The notes under the pieces: generated by a model
What the model was told of the DNA's origin: nothing
The model's input: the letters and a program-made list of their open reading frames with translations, nothing else
Databases searched by the model: none
Assembly: GCF_937616625.2 (NCBI RefSeq)
Contig: NC_065572.1
Location: 68,012,653 to 68,076,652 of the forward strand
Direction of reading: 5' to 3'
From: Mercurialis annua
Lineage: Eukaryota > Streptophyta > Magnoliopsida > Malpighiales > Euphorbiaceae
Length of the DNA stretch: 64,000 nt
Shown here: in pieces, positions 1 to 12,312 of the stretch
How positions within the stretch are numbered: the first letter of the stretch is position 1
Layout of the letters: the number at the start of each line of letters is the position of its first letter
Translations under genes and position numbers: made by a program

Positions 1-2920
1 TCATCATTTAAGCAATAAATGTCTGCCTATAATTTGAGACAAAGAAATTTAAAATAGTGCTATCAATTTGGAACTGATGGAATATATCTTTACAAAAGTA
101 CATAACACTATAATTCACAGCAGTATAAAACAACAATTTACATATTATATGTTACTGTTCGCGTGGAAATAGTCTGTCACTCGAATCTTTGAATTTATAA
201 TGGGATCTATTTCGGTTTGATGTTTAATAGGTCAAGTCGATTAAATCTTGCAAAACAGGTCTTACAAACTTGTCATGATTCGCCGATCGGCTAAATGGCT
301 CGATGAGCTGATCTTCTCCGATGTTTGCAAACCAGTCTTACAAACAAACATGTTCCGCGAGGTGAACGTATGTCGCGAGACAAACCTGTTCCGCGAGGGA
401 ACCTGGTGTGCAAACGTGTTCCGCAAACGGAACAAAAGTAATTAGTTAAACTAAATCTAACAGTTTCAATCCGGAGGTTAAGAAAACTAAGCGGGATTGA
501 TGTCCATCTACTCCTAAGTTAACCAACCGCGGAGATTGGGGATACAAAAGCCAGGACTTTAAAGTTGTATTTTTATTAATTGATTTATGTAGAGTTTATT
601 AATTTGCAAAAAAAAATTACTTTGTAGAGACAAATCCCCTAATAATAGGAAAAGAAAACAACTAAGACTCAATGACTTAACTAAATTCTAACCTAATAAA
701 ACTGAAAGTCTTTAACTCAGCTAATAAAAGAGCAATAATAAAAAATGGCTATTATGGATCCACTCCTAATTCAGCCCGCTATGCTTCATTCTAATCAGCA
801 GCCCACCATCTTAAAATCCATTTTATGTCAACAGTTATTAATCCAAAGATGACACGTTAGCATTGTATCAGCAATGCGTTAATTTTTCTGAAATTAGATA
901 AATTAGAGTATTTTCGAAATTAATTTTATTATTAAATAATAAAATTAGAATAATAATGAGTAATTAAAAATAAATCAGTAGAAACGTGATTCACAAATTT
1001 TATTAAATGTTTTCCACGCGTCATCCCGTTGATACTTTAGACAAAAAGAAAACACACCTTCATTTTTATCTTCAATCTCACCTTACATATATAAACTATT
1101 CTTCCTTTTGTTACTTGATGCGTTGATCTTGGTCAACAGTCGAACCCAAAAAGCTTCCGATGAGGAAAGCAAGAAATAAAGAAGGGAAGACGATGATTTC
1201 TAAATCAAATACTGAGCAGAAAAACCAAAGTACAAAATGGGGCCACATGCTAATGCAAATGACACAGAACTCAACCACATTTTCTGCTTTTCTCACTCGA
1301 AACTTCAATTCTGATTGTCTCATCATATGCTCCCATTAACGCATTAATTTTATTTGAACCAGTTCTGTCATGTACCAATATATTTAATACTATTCCCGTC
1401 CTATTGTATTTATCAATTCCTTTTATTTTCATACATATTTAAAAGTAGTCCATATTTTCCACTATTTCCATTTATAGTTTTATTTTTTTTGAAATTTTCA
1501 GTTTTAACATATTTTCAATTTTTTTTAATTGGAATAAAACAATCCAAAATAGACCTTTTATATTGTTCTTATCATAAAAATTCCAAACATTAAACATTCT
1601 GAAGGGTATATTTAAACCTCTTTTCACTATAATTTAGATAGATAACTATTATTAAAATTGAATAGTGGAAAATAGGTCAAAATTGAAGGTTTTAAAAAAT
1701 AAGACTATAATCAGTGAAGAAAGTGGAATATTTTTGAATGATTAAGCCAATTAAGTAACATTAGATATTATAGGTATATTTTTGTTGTGCCCTTTAATTT
1801 TATCATGGGAATATGATATGACAAATGCATCATTAATTTTTAAACACACTCATTAATATTAAGGATAAAAAAAAAGAATACGTGTTTATGACTAAGGAGG
1901 CATTTTCTTGTGACATTAAAAAGTGTAAAGAGTGACAAATAAAACGAGACAGAGTATTATTAAATTGAATATTAAATTAATTTTTTATTCTTTATGATGG
2001 ACATTGGATTTTTAAGTCTGGACCCCAATATTTAGACTTCTAATGATCAGGCTCGACTAAAAGATGGAATTCCTAACAGTTTGCCCTTCGATGTCGAATT
2101 CTTAAGGATCCGTCCTTCATACTCTAAAAGATCAGCTTATTCGAATAACCTTTACACTGCATGGATCAAGATTTCATGTTCTAATAGAACTCATGTCCTA
2201 ATTATAAATATTCTTTGATTATCTCAAAATACAAAATAAAATCCTCCAAGGACTCAGATTTTCTAAAAAGTAACTCTACTAGATTTTTCTATTCGATTGT
2301 TTATTGTTACACAAATCTCTCAAGCTATTGTCTTTTATCATATACCGACTTTCATCAGAGTGCTCATCAACCATCCGATTAACTAGTCTGACTATTATTT
2401 TGCTGGTTTGGCATGAGAAGCTCAGCTCCATCAATTTGTTAAACTAAATTTTAGGAGTATTATATATTAGCAACACTTATAAATAAATATTTAATTTATG
2501 AGAATACTAAATATTAATATGATTAATATTAATGTTACCTAACAAACTGATCCACACAAAAATATTTTCAACAGAAAATGTAGTTACTCTTATAGCATAA
2601 ATAACCTTGCTTAACCTAAGAAAAAGCATTACCATATCTCCCTCGATATAATTAATAAACCCCTACATCTTTAAAATGTCTTATATAAAAGACACCAAAT
2701 TAGGAAAGGAAGAAATGAAAAGATAAAAACAAGATAAGAAACATAAAATCAAATAACATACACTAATGGCAGTCATTTTTGGACTCTTTAAACTTCTCAT
2801 TTCACACAGTAGTGACCCAGTCTTCCTTCAGATGCTAGCTGCTGCTTTAACGCGTCAATATAGTTCTATAATGACCACCTTATAATAGAAAGGAACACAA
2901 AAAAAAACTTCCCATTATAA
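1..2920. other. Gene-free repeat-derived DNA
   Basis: I find no supportable gene here; the small open frames have no recognisable domain and biased AT composition. Two patches stand out. Positions 240-430 are more GC-rich than their surroundings and carry repeated copies of a GTTCCGCGAG-like word (near 352, 399 and 419). Positions 2000-2410 read like a degraded LTR (promoter-like and CT-rich stretches, ending near GGTTTGGCA), but I could not find matching ends or a target duplication. The rest is AT-rich without visible structure. Confidence 0.5.
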
Positions 2921-4564
2921 TTACACCAAAGGATTGGTTGCTGAGGATCCATAGCCGTTGATCATGCCACTCCATGATGATCCTAAGTACCCAAATGTTT
3001 CTTTACCAGTACCATCATGAGAACATCCTTGAGTTTGATCTTGCCATTCGAGAGATAAGAGCTTCGGGTTAGGTTTAACATCAAGTGTGGTTTGGTCATG
3101 ATGATGATCATATGGTAGCATAAACCTTTGGTAAGTTTCCATGAAACCATTTCCATTATTATTTCCATCAATGGACATTCCAAATGGAGAGCAGTTAAGA
3201 CCATGATAATTTGGTCCTAATCCATGATGATGACTGATCTGATTATCACCGAGCCCATGATGAGTCATGTCCACGTCACTATTCCCCATAAAATCATAAC
3301 TCCTGGAGTTCGACGATGATGATCCAACGTTAACTAGTTCACCAATGTTATACTTACTGTCCAAGAAAGTGGGATTTGAAAGTGTACCTTGAGTGTTAAG
3401 CAAGTTACCAAGGTGTGAAAATTGTAGGTTATGATGATCAGGAAATGAAAGGTGAAGATCAGTAGGGTTCATATTATGATGATGAGAAGACGATGAAGAA
3501 CCAATAATATTGTGGTTAATAGGTTGATTATGGTTAAGATTATCATTAGATTTTTTAGCAACTTTTTTGTTCTTTCGACAGCCACCACCTACAGGAATGT
3601 TCCTTAAAGTTCCGCCTTTAGTCCAGTACCTTCTGCAAGTTTTGCAGAAGTACCTCGGCTGAGAGAGACTGTAGTTGTTGTAGTAGCAAAACTTGGTGTG
3701 TGTTGAGTCACACCTCGGACACTTAAGAGCTTGGTCTTGCGGTGGCCGGAGTCTTCTCTCTATTAATGGCCTTGAGCATGTGAGCATATCTTCTGATGGT
3801 GAAGAACAATCCATTCCAGTCTCCTCGTGAATCGTTCCCTGACACAAAGGAACAAGAACATAATGTCAGCATAGAGTTCAATAATGCATGGGTTTTAGAG
3901 AAAAAGAAGATAATTATATAAAAATTGTTTGTCGTTTTTGAAGATATCAATAATGCAAATCATGAAAAACATTCTTTGCTCGTTCTTTCACACATCCGTT
4001 ACCTAAACTGCCTCAATTATTGAAATGCTAAATTTTCCAGACGCATAAAGACAAGGACAAGAAGCTTTCAAAAATGTATTATGAAACTAAAAGATATGTA
4101 ATCATCAACCACATCATAGTTCATGCCATATTTCTGCATAAAAAAATTAAACAAGAAGATTTTGTTCATTTTCATCTCCATGGCCCGGATACGATACAAA
4201 AAAAGACACTTTGAACATTGATACGTTTGCTTTTTATGTTAAAAATGAAGTTTCGTATTTAAAACGTCGAATTTTCGAGACATTTGGGATTCCAAAAACG
4301 TTAGATTAAATCAAAAATTTGTGTTAATAATTTTCATGGACTCTCAGTTTAATCACATATAAAAGAATTAGAACAGTACTCAAGAACACAGAACCAAGAG
4401 CATATCAATGAATGTCACTCCAAGCTTTTAGACATAGAAATATTCATTCAGCAACTATAAAGACGACACCAATACTTAAAAAAGATGAAGATTATATAAT
4501 TATGAACAAAGCATACCTGAAGCCAATCAGAATCCAAGCAAACTTGAAGTGAAGTAAGACCCAT
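2921..4564 (-). CDS. Dof-type zinc finger transcription factor, two exons
   Basis: A nuclear DNA-binding transcription factor of the plant-specific Dof family, whose members bind AAAG-core sites. Exon 1 (4564-4517) encodes 16 residues starting [16 protein letters not shown]. The intron is 4516-3839 (GT...AG, phase 0). Exon 2 (3838-2921) encodes the rest, about 321 residues in total. The Dof finger begins at about residue 56: CPRC, then 21 residues, then CKTC, followed by [18 protein letters not shown] and a basic KNKK tail, so all four zinc ligands are present. The C-terminal part is rich in Asn, His, Ser and Gly, usual for the family. The tiny first exon with this N-terminus is characteristic of the Dof5.6/HCA2-like vascular group, so I infer that subgroup but not a precise orthologue. 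Exon 2 alone would look like a gene starting at a non-ATG codon; the spliced start is clearly better. The leader (4565-4760) is GA-rich. Confidence 0.93.
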
Positions 4565-4799
4565 TGAAACCAAAACTGAGCTACAGAAGAAGAAATAAAA
4601 CACAACACAACACAGAAACACAAAGCAAGAGCTGTTTTTAGGGTAAATAAGTTCACTAATTAGCCATGCAAGACAAGAATTGAAGATAAATAGAGAGAGA
4701 GAGAAGTGAGAGATGAATAATGAGAGAATGAGTTTGTCATGTAGGAAAATGGAGTGAAGTGGGCTGTGAATAAGAAGGCATGAAAAAGGTCAGTTCTGC

Positions 4800-6655
4800 T
4801 ACTTCTACTTCTACTACAGTATTCTTACTGTCTCAGAGGGGTCGGTCTGCCTCTAGCTACGATCCACAAACAGTCGGTGGGCTTAAAACATAAGTGGGCC
4901 CCTATTTGTCTCTCTAGTGTTGTGACAACGGGCCCACTGACCACCTTAGCTTAGACTTCTACCTGATAAAAAGAATCAACGGTGGAGAGGTGACGATGGG
5001 GGTTATGTTGGGGGATTACAACCGTTGGATGTGTGAGAAATGGGAGTTACGACGTCAGAGATCGCGGCTTAGTCGTCACTCTAGTGAGAGGGACAGATTG
5101 AAACGACGGGGTTTTCGATAAAGAAAGCATATCGAAAGAGCACTCCACTTGCGGGGCCTTTCGATTGGGACCCACTCGCTCTCTCTTCTTACAAGCAAAG
5201 GATCGATTCCTTCTCCTCTCTCCCATTCGCCGCTCACGTGCTTTTCTTTACTTTGGCTCGTACCTATCACCGATTTTCATTTTTTCTGTAAATAAAAATT
5301 GCTCTAAAATCATTTATCATGCCACGTTTATAACAGTTCTATCTTACTATGTGCCAAGTGTTAGTTAATCGACATATTTTGATCACAATGGAATAAAACT
5401 CTCTTTTAACACCCTTTCATTTTATAATCATAAATCATTAATTTTTACATCAAAGAAAAATATAGTTTTTCAATTGTTTAAAAAATAAATTAGCATCAAT
5501 TAATATGAAGCCATAAAATTTTAACATGTGATTTGGTAGTATTTATATAAACAAATAACTATATTATTCGTATTTGCGTTCAACTTGTCGTCATATTGCG
5601 TAAATAAAAAATAAATGAAATTGCAATTTAAGGGCATAAATTTTGATCCAATACAATTAATGTTTTTTTCTTATTATAATTTTTTTTTTAAAATAAGATG
5701 GAAGGAAAAATGTAAAATACTTTGATATATACATTTTCGTTGCATTTTGTATAAAGCTTTTGCATATAATTTCAATTTAATATTAATTTATATTTTAAAT
5801 GTGTACAGAATTATTTCAATTTGTTTTTTTACCTAATATTCACTTTATTTTTAATTTATTGGATAGCTATGTGTATATAATGTATTTTTTTTTATCACTG
5901 GGAGGAAGAGCTTGTGTGAGTAATCGAACTCACAATCTAATAAATTACTATCTAACGCTTTTACTATTTGATTTATAAAATATATTATACTTTTTTTATA
6001 ATTGGAAAGAGAGAGTGTTTGTGAGAAAATTTGGACTCACGACCTAACAGTTTGTTGTACATCGCTTATACTATTCGAAAAATATATTGTTCATTGGTAA
6101 ATATTTGATACTTAATCAATACATTTTATATATTTACTACTATTCATATTAGATATTACATTCTATTATACATAGTAATATACTATATCTTCTATAAGAG
6201 TTTGTTTACCAAAATAAATTTTTTATGTATCTTTGTCATATAAATTCTACTAGATGAAAGAACTTCACTCGTATAAGAATTTCTTACCAATACTTTAAAC
6301 TAATCAATAGACATATCCATAAAGAAAATCAATACACATAAGTAAATTATACATTTAAATAACCTCCTTCCTGGCTAATATTAGTTGTCCCGCCCAATCT
6401 AAACATTCTAATCAACATCGTGATACTCTGGAACATAAATAGCTTAAAAGCATGACCATCGATTATCATTCTTTTTTTTTTCTTTTGGATGGAGATGATC
6501 GTTCCTAACTTTAAGAAGGCAATCAGAATCATAGCTACATCATCAGAATATTGCACAAAGTTTATTTAAATATATTCCAATGAGAAAATTTCCCGGTCAT
6601 AGTTTTCAGATTCAAAATGTCAAGAGCCAAAACTAAAATCTGAGTTGTCATTTCT
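4800..6655. other. Dof upstream region and AT-rich intergenic DNA
   Basis: Positions 4800-5270 are less AT-rich than what follows and lie upstream of the Dof leader. They contain a CACGTG G-box at 5235-5240 and pyrimidine-rich runs, consistent with promoter sequence, but I cannot place a start site. From 5280 to 6655 the DNA is AT-rich with no gene, apart from two SINE-like remnants described separately. Confidence 0.4.
5890..6085 (-). repeat. Two degraded tRNA-derived SINE-like remnants
   Basis: On the minus strand, two adjacent stretches (about 5995-5890 and 6085-6000) each read as an A-box-like word (ATGGTATAAGC type), then a box-B-like GAGTTCGATTAC or GGTCGTGAGTCC type word, then a short CT-rich tail. 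The same pattern recurs at about 30235-30150. I interpret them as decayed tRNA-derived retroposons. No target duplications were found. Confidence 0.35.
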
Positions 6656-7047
6656 AGGATCGTAAACATAGCGACGCGCTCATGAGCGAGTTGGAGTTCG
6701 AGTTGATAAAAGCTCGAACCAAGCTCATTCGTTAATCTAAATGAAAGAAATTTTAATTTTGAGTATATTCATCTATTAATTTTTTGAGAGCAAAAATTAT
6801 GCTCATCTATTTATATTAATTAAGTTTGATCTTAGTGATATTCGGTTCATTTACGTTCACGAATGGCTAATATATTAAATTGCAAGCAAGCCCAATAATG
6901 GTATCCCGAACGAACTTGTCTATAGAATTGATTACGAGCTCGTGAGCTGGTTTGAATATGAGCTCGATTAAAACTCGCGAATTGACTTGTGTGTAGATAA
7001 AATTACATAATTTTGATTAAAACTGTATAATTTTCAATTGATTAAAC
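6656..7047. repeat. Older GCTCGA-rich repeat interrupted by the copia element
   Basis: This flank and its continuation at 13030-13260 are rich in GAGTTCGAGTT and GCTCG-type words like those in the hAT-type MITEs at 17081 and 29179. The copia insertion falls inside it: the 5-bp TAAAC duplication flanks the LTRs at 7043-7047 and 13030-13034. The left start resembles a hAT end (TAGGATCGTAAAC at about 6656), but the right end was not identified. Confidence 0.35.
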
Positions 7048-7781
7048 TGTTGTAAAAATTGTTTTAACTTGTCTTATTCTTATTTTGGCTTTTTGTGTTA
7101 TTTCAAAACTACACAAATCCCACATGGGAAGTGTAGAGCCTTTCTTTTGTGTTTATAATGGTTAAGGCATTATAGGCTAATAATTGTGTTGAAGGGGAAG
7201 CAATGGGCTCGCGCCCCCCCCCCCCCCCCCCCCCTCTTCGGAGTAGGCTTGTGGGTTGGGGTTCGGGATGAAAGTTAAGTGGGCTTGTCCGAGGCTTGAC
7301 TAAACTTTTTGCAACCCGGTTTTATTATTTATTTAATAATAATAAAAGCCTTATATGAGAAGGGCCTATTTTAGCATATGTAAAATTATTTTGGTTGAAG
7401 CCTAAAAATCCGGAACAAACTTTGACTGAGTTTTATTATCTGAGTTTAATTAAAACGTTTTCATTTAATTAACCACGTTTTGATTAAGGAACCTCCACTA
7501 ACATTTTCGGTTTTATTTAACTTAACCTCTTTTATGTCTACATTCATTTTACTTGCTAATTACAAATTTAAAATACAAATCAGATCATGGCTGGATTAGT
7601 GGGATACGAAAATCGTATCAAATATTTTGTTCACTGCTACTTCTGTTCCAACTTCATATAAGTTGAAGAACTCGATGTATCCTGGGGTATAAGCTTAACG
7701 GCGAAATATACTTTTAGGCCAGTGAAAAATTCTCACGCCTCGAGCTACTGTTTCTTTGTTAATTCGCTGTTTTAGCTAACA
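7048..7781 (+). repeat. 5' LTR of the copia element (734 bp)
   Basis: It begins TGTTGTAAAA and ends TTAGCTAACA. It contains a run of 21 C residues at about 7214-7234. TATAAG words at 7657-7662 and 7688-7693 are candidate promoters. The stretch AAATATACTTTTAG at 7704-7717 is perfectly complementary to 7784-7797, just beyond the LTR. Confidence 0.96.
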
Positions 7782-7783
7782 AT

Positions 7784-7797
7784 CTAAAAGTATATTT
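7784..7797 (+). other. Candidate self-primer binding site
   Basis: CTAAAAGTATATTT lies two nucleotides after the 5' LTR, where a primer binding site is expected. It lacks the TGG that pairs with a tRNA CCA end. It is a perfect 14-nt complement of 7704-7717 in the LTR, also present in the 3' LTR at 12952-12965. The arrangement resembles the self-primed Tf1-type mechanism. The pairing is seen; the function is inferred. Confidence 0.45.
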
Positions 7798-7801
7798 AAC
7801 T

Positions 7802-10800
7802 ATGTCAACTACTGAGGGTGCTGATGGTGACAAAAACGATGCTCCACCTACTGTGGCTGTTGCCGCAGGCGTTGCTACGCCGTCTATGCTAACTGCTGTT
7901 CCTTATGCGAAGCCGTTCCCAGACATCTCAAAGATTCAAGTCTTTGATGGTGAAAACTTCAGGCGCTGGCAGGAACGAATCTTTACTGTTCTTGATATGC
8001 ACGGTGTGGCTTCTGCCCTTACTGATCCGAAGCCTCTTCCAGCTGCTGTCAAGGAATCCGAAACATGGCTTTATGCCAATAAGGTTTGCCGACACACAAT
8101 AATTAGTACTTTATCTAATGAACTTTTTGACGTTTATTGTGCGTACAAGGAAGCAAAACAGATATGGGATTCGATGATCAGTAAGTACACTGCCGAGGAT
8201 GCTGGAAAACAGAAGTTCGTGATTGGTAAATTTTACAAATGGGAGATGGCTGAGGACAAGGACATGATCGCTCAGATTAACGAGTACCACAAACTGCTCG
8301 AAGATCTTAAGGGCGAATCAATCACACTGCCGGAGGAATTTGTTGCTGGAATCCTGATTGAGAAACTGCCTCAATCATGGAATGACTACAAACAGAATCT
8401 TAAACACAAACATAAACAATTGACATTGCAGGAACTGATCACACACATAATAATTGAGGAAACGAACCGAAAGGAAATCAAGGCTGCCCGAAATAAGGCG
8501 CTGAATGCAAGGGCGAATATGGTGCAAAGCAAGGGGAACTTCAAGAGGTATGATCAAAAACCCCCTGTAGTTGTTAATACTGATTACAAACCCAAGATAG
8601 CTAACTCCACTGCTTTCAAGAGAAAGAGTACTTGTTTTGTGTGTGGAAAACCAGGTCACTTTGCAGCTCAATGCAGAAAGAGACTCAGAAATGGCAATCC
8701 TCCTAAGCCAAATGCGAATTTGGTCGAAGGAGATGATATTATTGCTGCTGTCATTTCTGAAGTGAACCTGGTTGCTGATGCGAGAAACTGGGTGGTAGAC
8801 TCTGGTGCTACCAGACATATCTGTGCAAGCAGAGATGCTTTTACCTCCTACACACCAGTAGGGGATGGAGAAGAATGTGTGTTCCTTGGTGATTCCCGAA
8901 CAGCTCCTGTTCTTGGAAAAGGAAAGGTTCTTCTCAAGCTCACATCAGGAAAGACACTGGCTCTGAATGAAGTACTTCATGTACCAAATATTAGGGCTAA
9001 TTTGTTGTCTGTTGCACTAATGGGTAAGGGTGGAGTTAAGGTGTCATTTGAATCAGATCAGATTGTAATGACAAAAAATAATGTCTTTATAGGCAGGGGT
9101 TATTGTAATCAGGGTCTGTTTGTATTGAATGTTGCTGAAATAATGAAAAATGCATCCACTTCTGCTTACTTGATTGACTCTATTGATTTATGGCATGCTA
9201 GATTAGGACATGTGAATGCTAGCTATATTAAGAAAATGCAAACACTTGGTATAATAACTGGACTAAATAAAACGAACATAGATAAATGTCAAATATGTGC
9301 TGAAACTAAATCGACTAAGAAAACGTGCCATTTTGTAGTTAGAGAATCTGAATTACTTAGTTTAATTCATACAGATTTAGGAGACCTAAAACAAACCATG
9401 ACTAGAGGTGGTAAAAAATATTATGTGACATTTATAGATGATTGTTCTAGATATGCTAGAGTTTATTTATTAAGAAATAAAGATGAAGCATTTGATATGT
9501 TCTTAATTTATAAGGCTGAAGTAGAAAACCAACTTAATAGAAAGATTAAAAGAATTAGATCAGATAGAGGTGGCGAATATATAGCATTTAATGAATATTG
9601 TGAAAAAGAAGGAATAATACATGAAATAACTCCTCCATATTCACCTGAATCTAATGGCGTAGCAGAAAGAAAAAATAGAACCTTAAAAGAAATGATGAAT
9701 GCACTTCTAGTTAGTTCTTCTGCTAGTGATAACTTATGGGGTGAAGCTATATTGTCTGCCTGTCATTTACAGAATAGAATACCTTATAAGAAAACTGGAA
9801 AAACACCTTATGAATTATGGAAAGGTTATAGACCTAACCTGAAATATTTAAAAGTGTGGGGGTGTCTAGCTAAAGTAATGTTACCTGACCCTAAGAAAAG
9901 GAAAATAGGTTCTAAAACCTCTGATTGCTTGTTTATTGGATATGCTGAACATAGTGCTGCTTATAGGTTCCTTGTATTGAAAAGTGATGTACTTGATTGC
10001 AATACAATTGTTGAAACTAAAAATGCTGAATTTTTTGAGAATGTGTATCCACTAAAAACTGAGTCAATTTCTCATATGCCCACTGTTAATGAAAATGAAA
10101 CTGAAAATATAACAGTGAACTCTACTGAGGAGTTGAGACGGAGCAAAAGACAAAGAATTGAAAATTCTTTTGGAAATGATTTTTATACGTATTTGGTTGA
10201 TGACGAACCTTTAAATTTTAATGAAGCTGTTTCTTCTTCTGAGTCTGTTTTCTGGAAAGAAGCTATTAAAACTGAAATTGATTCAATTAATCAAAATAAT
10301 ACTTGGGTTTTAGTTGAATTGCCTCCTGGCGCAAAACCCATTGGCTGTAAATGGATTTTCAAAAGAAAAATGAATCCTGATGGTTCAATTGAAAAATATA
10401 AGGCTAGATTGGTTGCAAAAGGATTTTCTCAAAAACCAAATATTGATTATTTTGACACTTTTGCCCCTGTAACTAGAATTGCTTCAATTAGAGTTTTAAT
10501 TGCCTTAGCTTCGATTCATAAACTTTTTATTCATCAAATGGATGTTAAAACTGCATTTTTAAATGGTGAACTAGAAGAAGAAATTTATATGACTCAACCC
10601 GAGGGTTGTGTTGTTTCAAAACAAAAGAACAAAGTTTGTAAACTATTGAAATCATTATATGGTTTGAAACAAGCTCCTAAACAATGGCATGAGAAATTTG
10701 ACCAAGTTTTGATTAGTGATGGGTTTTCCTCTACTGATGTTGATAAATGTGTTTATACTAAAGTGATTGAAAGTGAGTCTGTCATCATTTGTTTGTATGT

Positions 10801-11743
10801 GGATGATATGCTTATCTTTGGTACATGCCTTGGTATAATACATGAGACAAAGTCGTTTCTTGCTTCTCAATTTGATATGAAAGATATGGGTGAAGCAAAT
10901 GTGATTTTGGGTGTTAAAATCATAAGGAGTGGTGATAGTATTATACTATCACAAGAACATTATGTTGAGAAACTTCTTAAGAAGTTTGGACATTTTGATG
11001 TCACACCTGTGAGTACTCCTTATGATGCTAACACTCAATTAATGAAAAATAGAGGAGATCCTGTAGCTCAAACTGAGTACGCTCAGGTTATTGGGAGTCT
11101 GATGCATCTAATGAATTTCTCTCGACCTGACATAGCTTATGCTGTGTGCAGATTGAGTAGATATACTCATAATCCCAACCGTGATCATTGGAATGGCATT
11201 GTCAGACTAATGAAATATTTGAGAGGAACCATGAATTATGGTATCCTATACAGTGGATTTCCCGCTGTACTAGAAGGGTACAGTGATGCTAACTGGATCT
11301 CTGATTCAGATGAGACAAAATCCACTAGTGGTTATGTGTTTACACTTGGAGGAGGTGCGATTGCTTGGAGATCATCTATGCAAACGTTAATTGCCAAATC
11401 TACTATGGAGTCCGAGTTTATAGCTCTGGAATTAGCTGGCAATGAGGCTGAGTGGTTGAAAAACTTCTTAGTCAGTATTCCTCTGGGAATAAAACCAACT
11501 CCTTCAGTGTCTATGCATTGTGATTGCCAAGCGGCAATAGCCATTGCTAAGAATAAAGCTTACAATGGAAAGAATAGACATTTACGTCTAAGACATGATG
11601 TGGTAAAGCAATTGCAAAAGGATGGAATTATGTCCATTGACTATGTGAAGTCAGAGCTGAATTTGGCCGATCCTCTGACTAAACCTTTGGGAAGGAAAAT
11701 GATCCTTGAAACATCGAGGGGAATGGGACTTGTGCCAATTTGA
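7802..11743 (+). CDS. Copia gag-pol polyprotein, intact
   Basis: A 1313-residue polyprotein for reverse transcription and integration of the element. In order: a gag capsid-like region (about 40-240, with the conserved NFRRWQ start); a CCHC nucleocapsid knuckle (C278, C281, H286, C291); an aspartic protease with D333-S334-G335; a GAG-pre-integrase His motif (WHARLGH, about 464-470); the integrase core with D525, D588 and E622; reverse transcriptase with YVDD at 999-1002; and RNase H with a SDAN motif (D1162) and a TMESEF motif. It ends [20 protein letters not shown]. No frameshift or stop interrupts it and the key catalytic residues are in place. The start ATG is only 20 nt after the 5' LTR. 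Gag and Pol are in one frame, as is normal for copia elements. The 560 bp after the stop carry no recognisable gene. Confidence 0.97.
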   Translation: MSTTEGADGDKNDAPPTVAVAAGVATPSMLTAVPYAKPFPDISKIQVFDGENFRRWQERIFTVLDMHGVASALTDPKPLPAAVKESETWLYANKVCRHTIISTLSNELFDVYCAYKEAKQIWDSMISKYTAEDAGKQKFVIGKFYKWEMAEDKDMIAQINEYHKLLEDLKGESITLPEEFVAGILIEKLPQSWNDYKQNLKHKHKQLTLQELITHIIIEETNRKEIKAARNKALNARANMVQSKGNFKRYDQKPPVVVNTDYKPKIANSTAFKRKSTCFVCGKPGHFAAQCRKRLRNGNPPKPNANLVEGDDIIAAVISEVNLVADARNWVVDSGATRHICASRDAFTSYTPVGDGEECVFLGDSRTAPVLGKGKVLLKLTSGKTLALNEVLHVPNIRANLLSVALMGKGGVKVSFESDQIVMTKNNVFIGRGYCNQGLFVLNVAEIMKNASTSAYLIDSIDLWHARLGHVNASYIKKMQTLGIITGLNKTNIDKCQICAETKSTKKTCHFVVRESELLSLIHTDLGDLKQTMTRGGKKYYVTFIDDCSRYARVYLLRNKDEAFDMFLIYKAEVENQLNRKIKRIRSDRGGEYIAFNEYCEKEGIIHEITPPYSPESNGVAERKNRTLKEMMNALLVSSSASDNLWGEAILSACHLQNRIPYKKTGKTPYELWKGYRPNLKYLKVWGCLAKVMLPDPKKRKIGSKTSDCLFIGYAEHSAAYRFLVLKSDVLDCNTIVETKNAEFFENVYPLKTESISHMPTVNENETENITVNSTEELRRSKRQRIENSFGNDFYTYLVDDEPLNFNEAVSSSESVFWKEAIKTEIDSINQNNTWVLVELPPGAKPIGCKWIFKRKMNPDGSIEKYKARLVAKGFSQKPNIDYFDTFAPVTRIASIRVLIALASIHKLFIHQMDVKTAFLNGELEEEIYMTQPEGCVVSKQKNKVCKLLKSLYGLKQAPKQWHEKFDQVLISDGFSSTDVDKCVYTKVIESESVIICLYVDDMLIFGTCLGIIHETKSFLASQFDMKDMGEANVILGVKIIRSGDSIILSQEHYVEKLLKKFGHFDVTPVSTPYDANTQLMKNRGDPVAQTEYAQVIGSLMHLMNFSRPDIAYAVCRLSRYTHNPNRDHWNGIVRLMKYLRGTMNYGILYSGFPAVLEGYSDANWISDSDETKSTSGYVFTLGGGAIAWRSSMQTLIAKSTMESEFIALELAGNEAEWLKNFLVSIPLGIKPTPSVSMHCDCQAAIAIAKNKAYNGKNRHLRLRHDVVKQLQKDGIMSIDYVKSELNLADPLTKPLGRKMILETSRGMGLVPI

Positions 11744-12301
11744 GTATTAACCGTGATGGTAACCCGACCTCTGTGATTGGAGATCCCATGAATTTGGTTC
11801 ATACGGGTAATAACAAGTCATGTGTTAGTCCTGCTAGTACTAAATTTTGATTTAGTTCATTCCTATGGTGTGTGTTGTACTAGAAGCAACTATTGTGAGG
11901 TTGAGTTTGTAACTCTTAATGATTTCATAGTCCTTAAGGATAGTTTATATTTAGTTGCTATATAAACTTGATGAAATCACCTATATGAGTGTGGAGTGGG
12001 GCCGCTCCTATATGACTCGTGGCTAAGTCGTTAGAGCACTCATGAATATCCAGGCACGCGCACGGCCTAAATAGCGCAAAACCGCGTTGAGTAGCAGTTT
12101 GTGGAAAGTATGATGTGATGGTTGAGAATTATAGCTTACAAATGGAATTCTTGGTTCATAGAAGTTTAAAACTTCACCAAGCTTACCGTGAGTTATACCT
12201 CTTCTATTCAGGTTTTGGTTCATAGTCCAAAAGACACCGAAACTGAGGCATTTATATTTATTAGAGAAACTAATCCAGCTAGTATTTTTATGTTTTGAAA
12301 T

Positions 12302-12311
12302 AAGTGGGGGA
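12302..12311 (+). other. Polypurine tract
   Basis: AAGTGGGGGA lies one base before the 3' LTR, where plus-strand DNA priming is expected. Confidence 0.8.
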
Positions 12312-12312
12312 T

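Noticed and set aside
2000..2410. Gypsy-type solo LTR
   Set aside because: The texture is LTR-like but no TG...CA ends with matching duplications could be found.
7782..7802. Standard tRNA-Met primer site after the copia 5' LTR
   Set aside because: No TGGTATCAGAG-like sequence is present; only the self-complementary stretch was found.
8375..8818. 147-codon minus-strand frame inside the copia element
   Set aside because: Antisense shadow of the gag-protease coding region.
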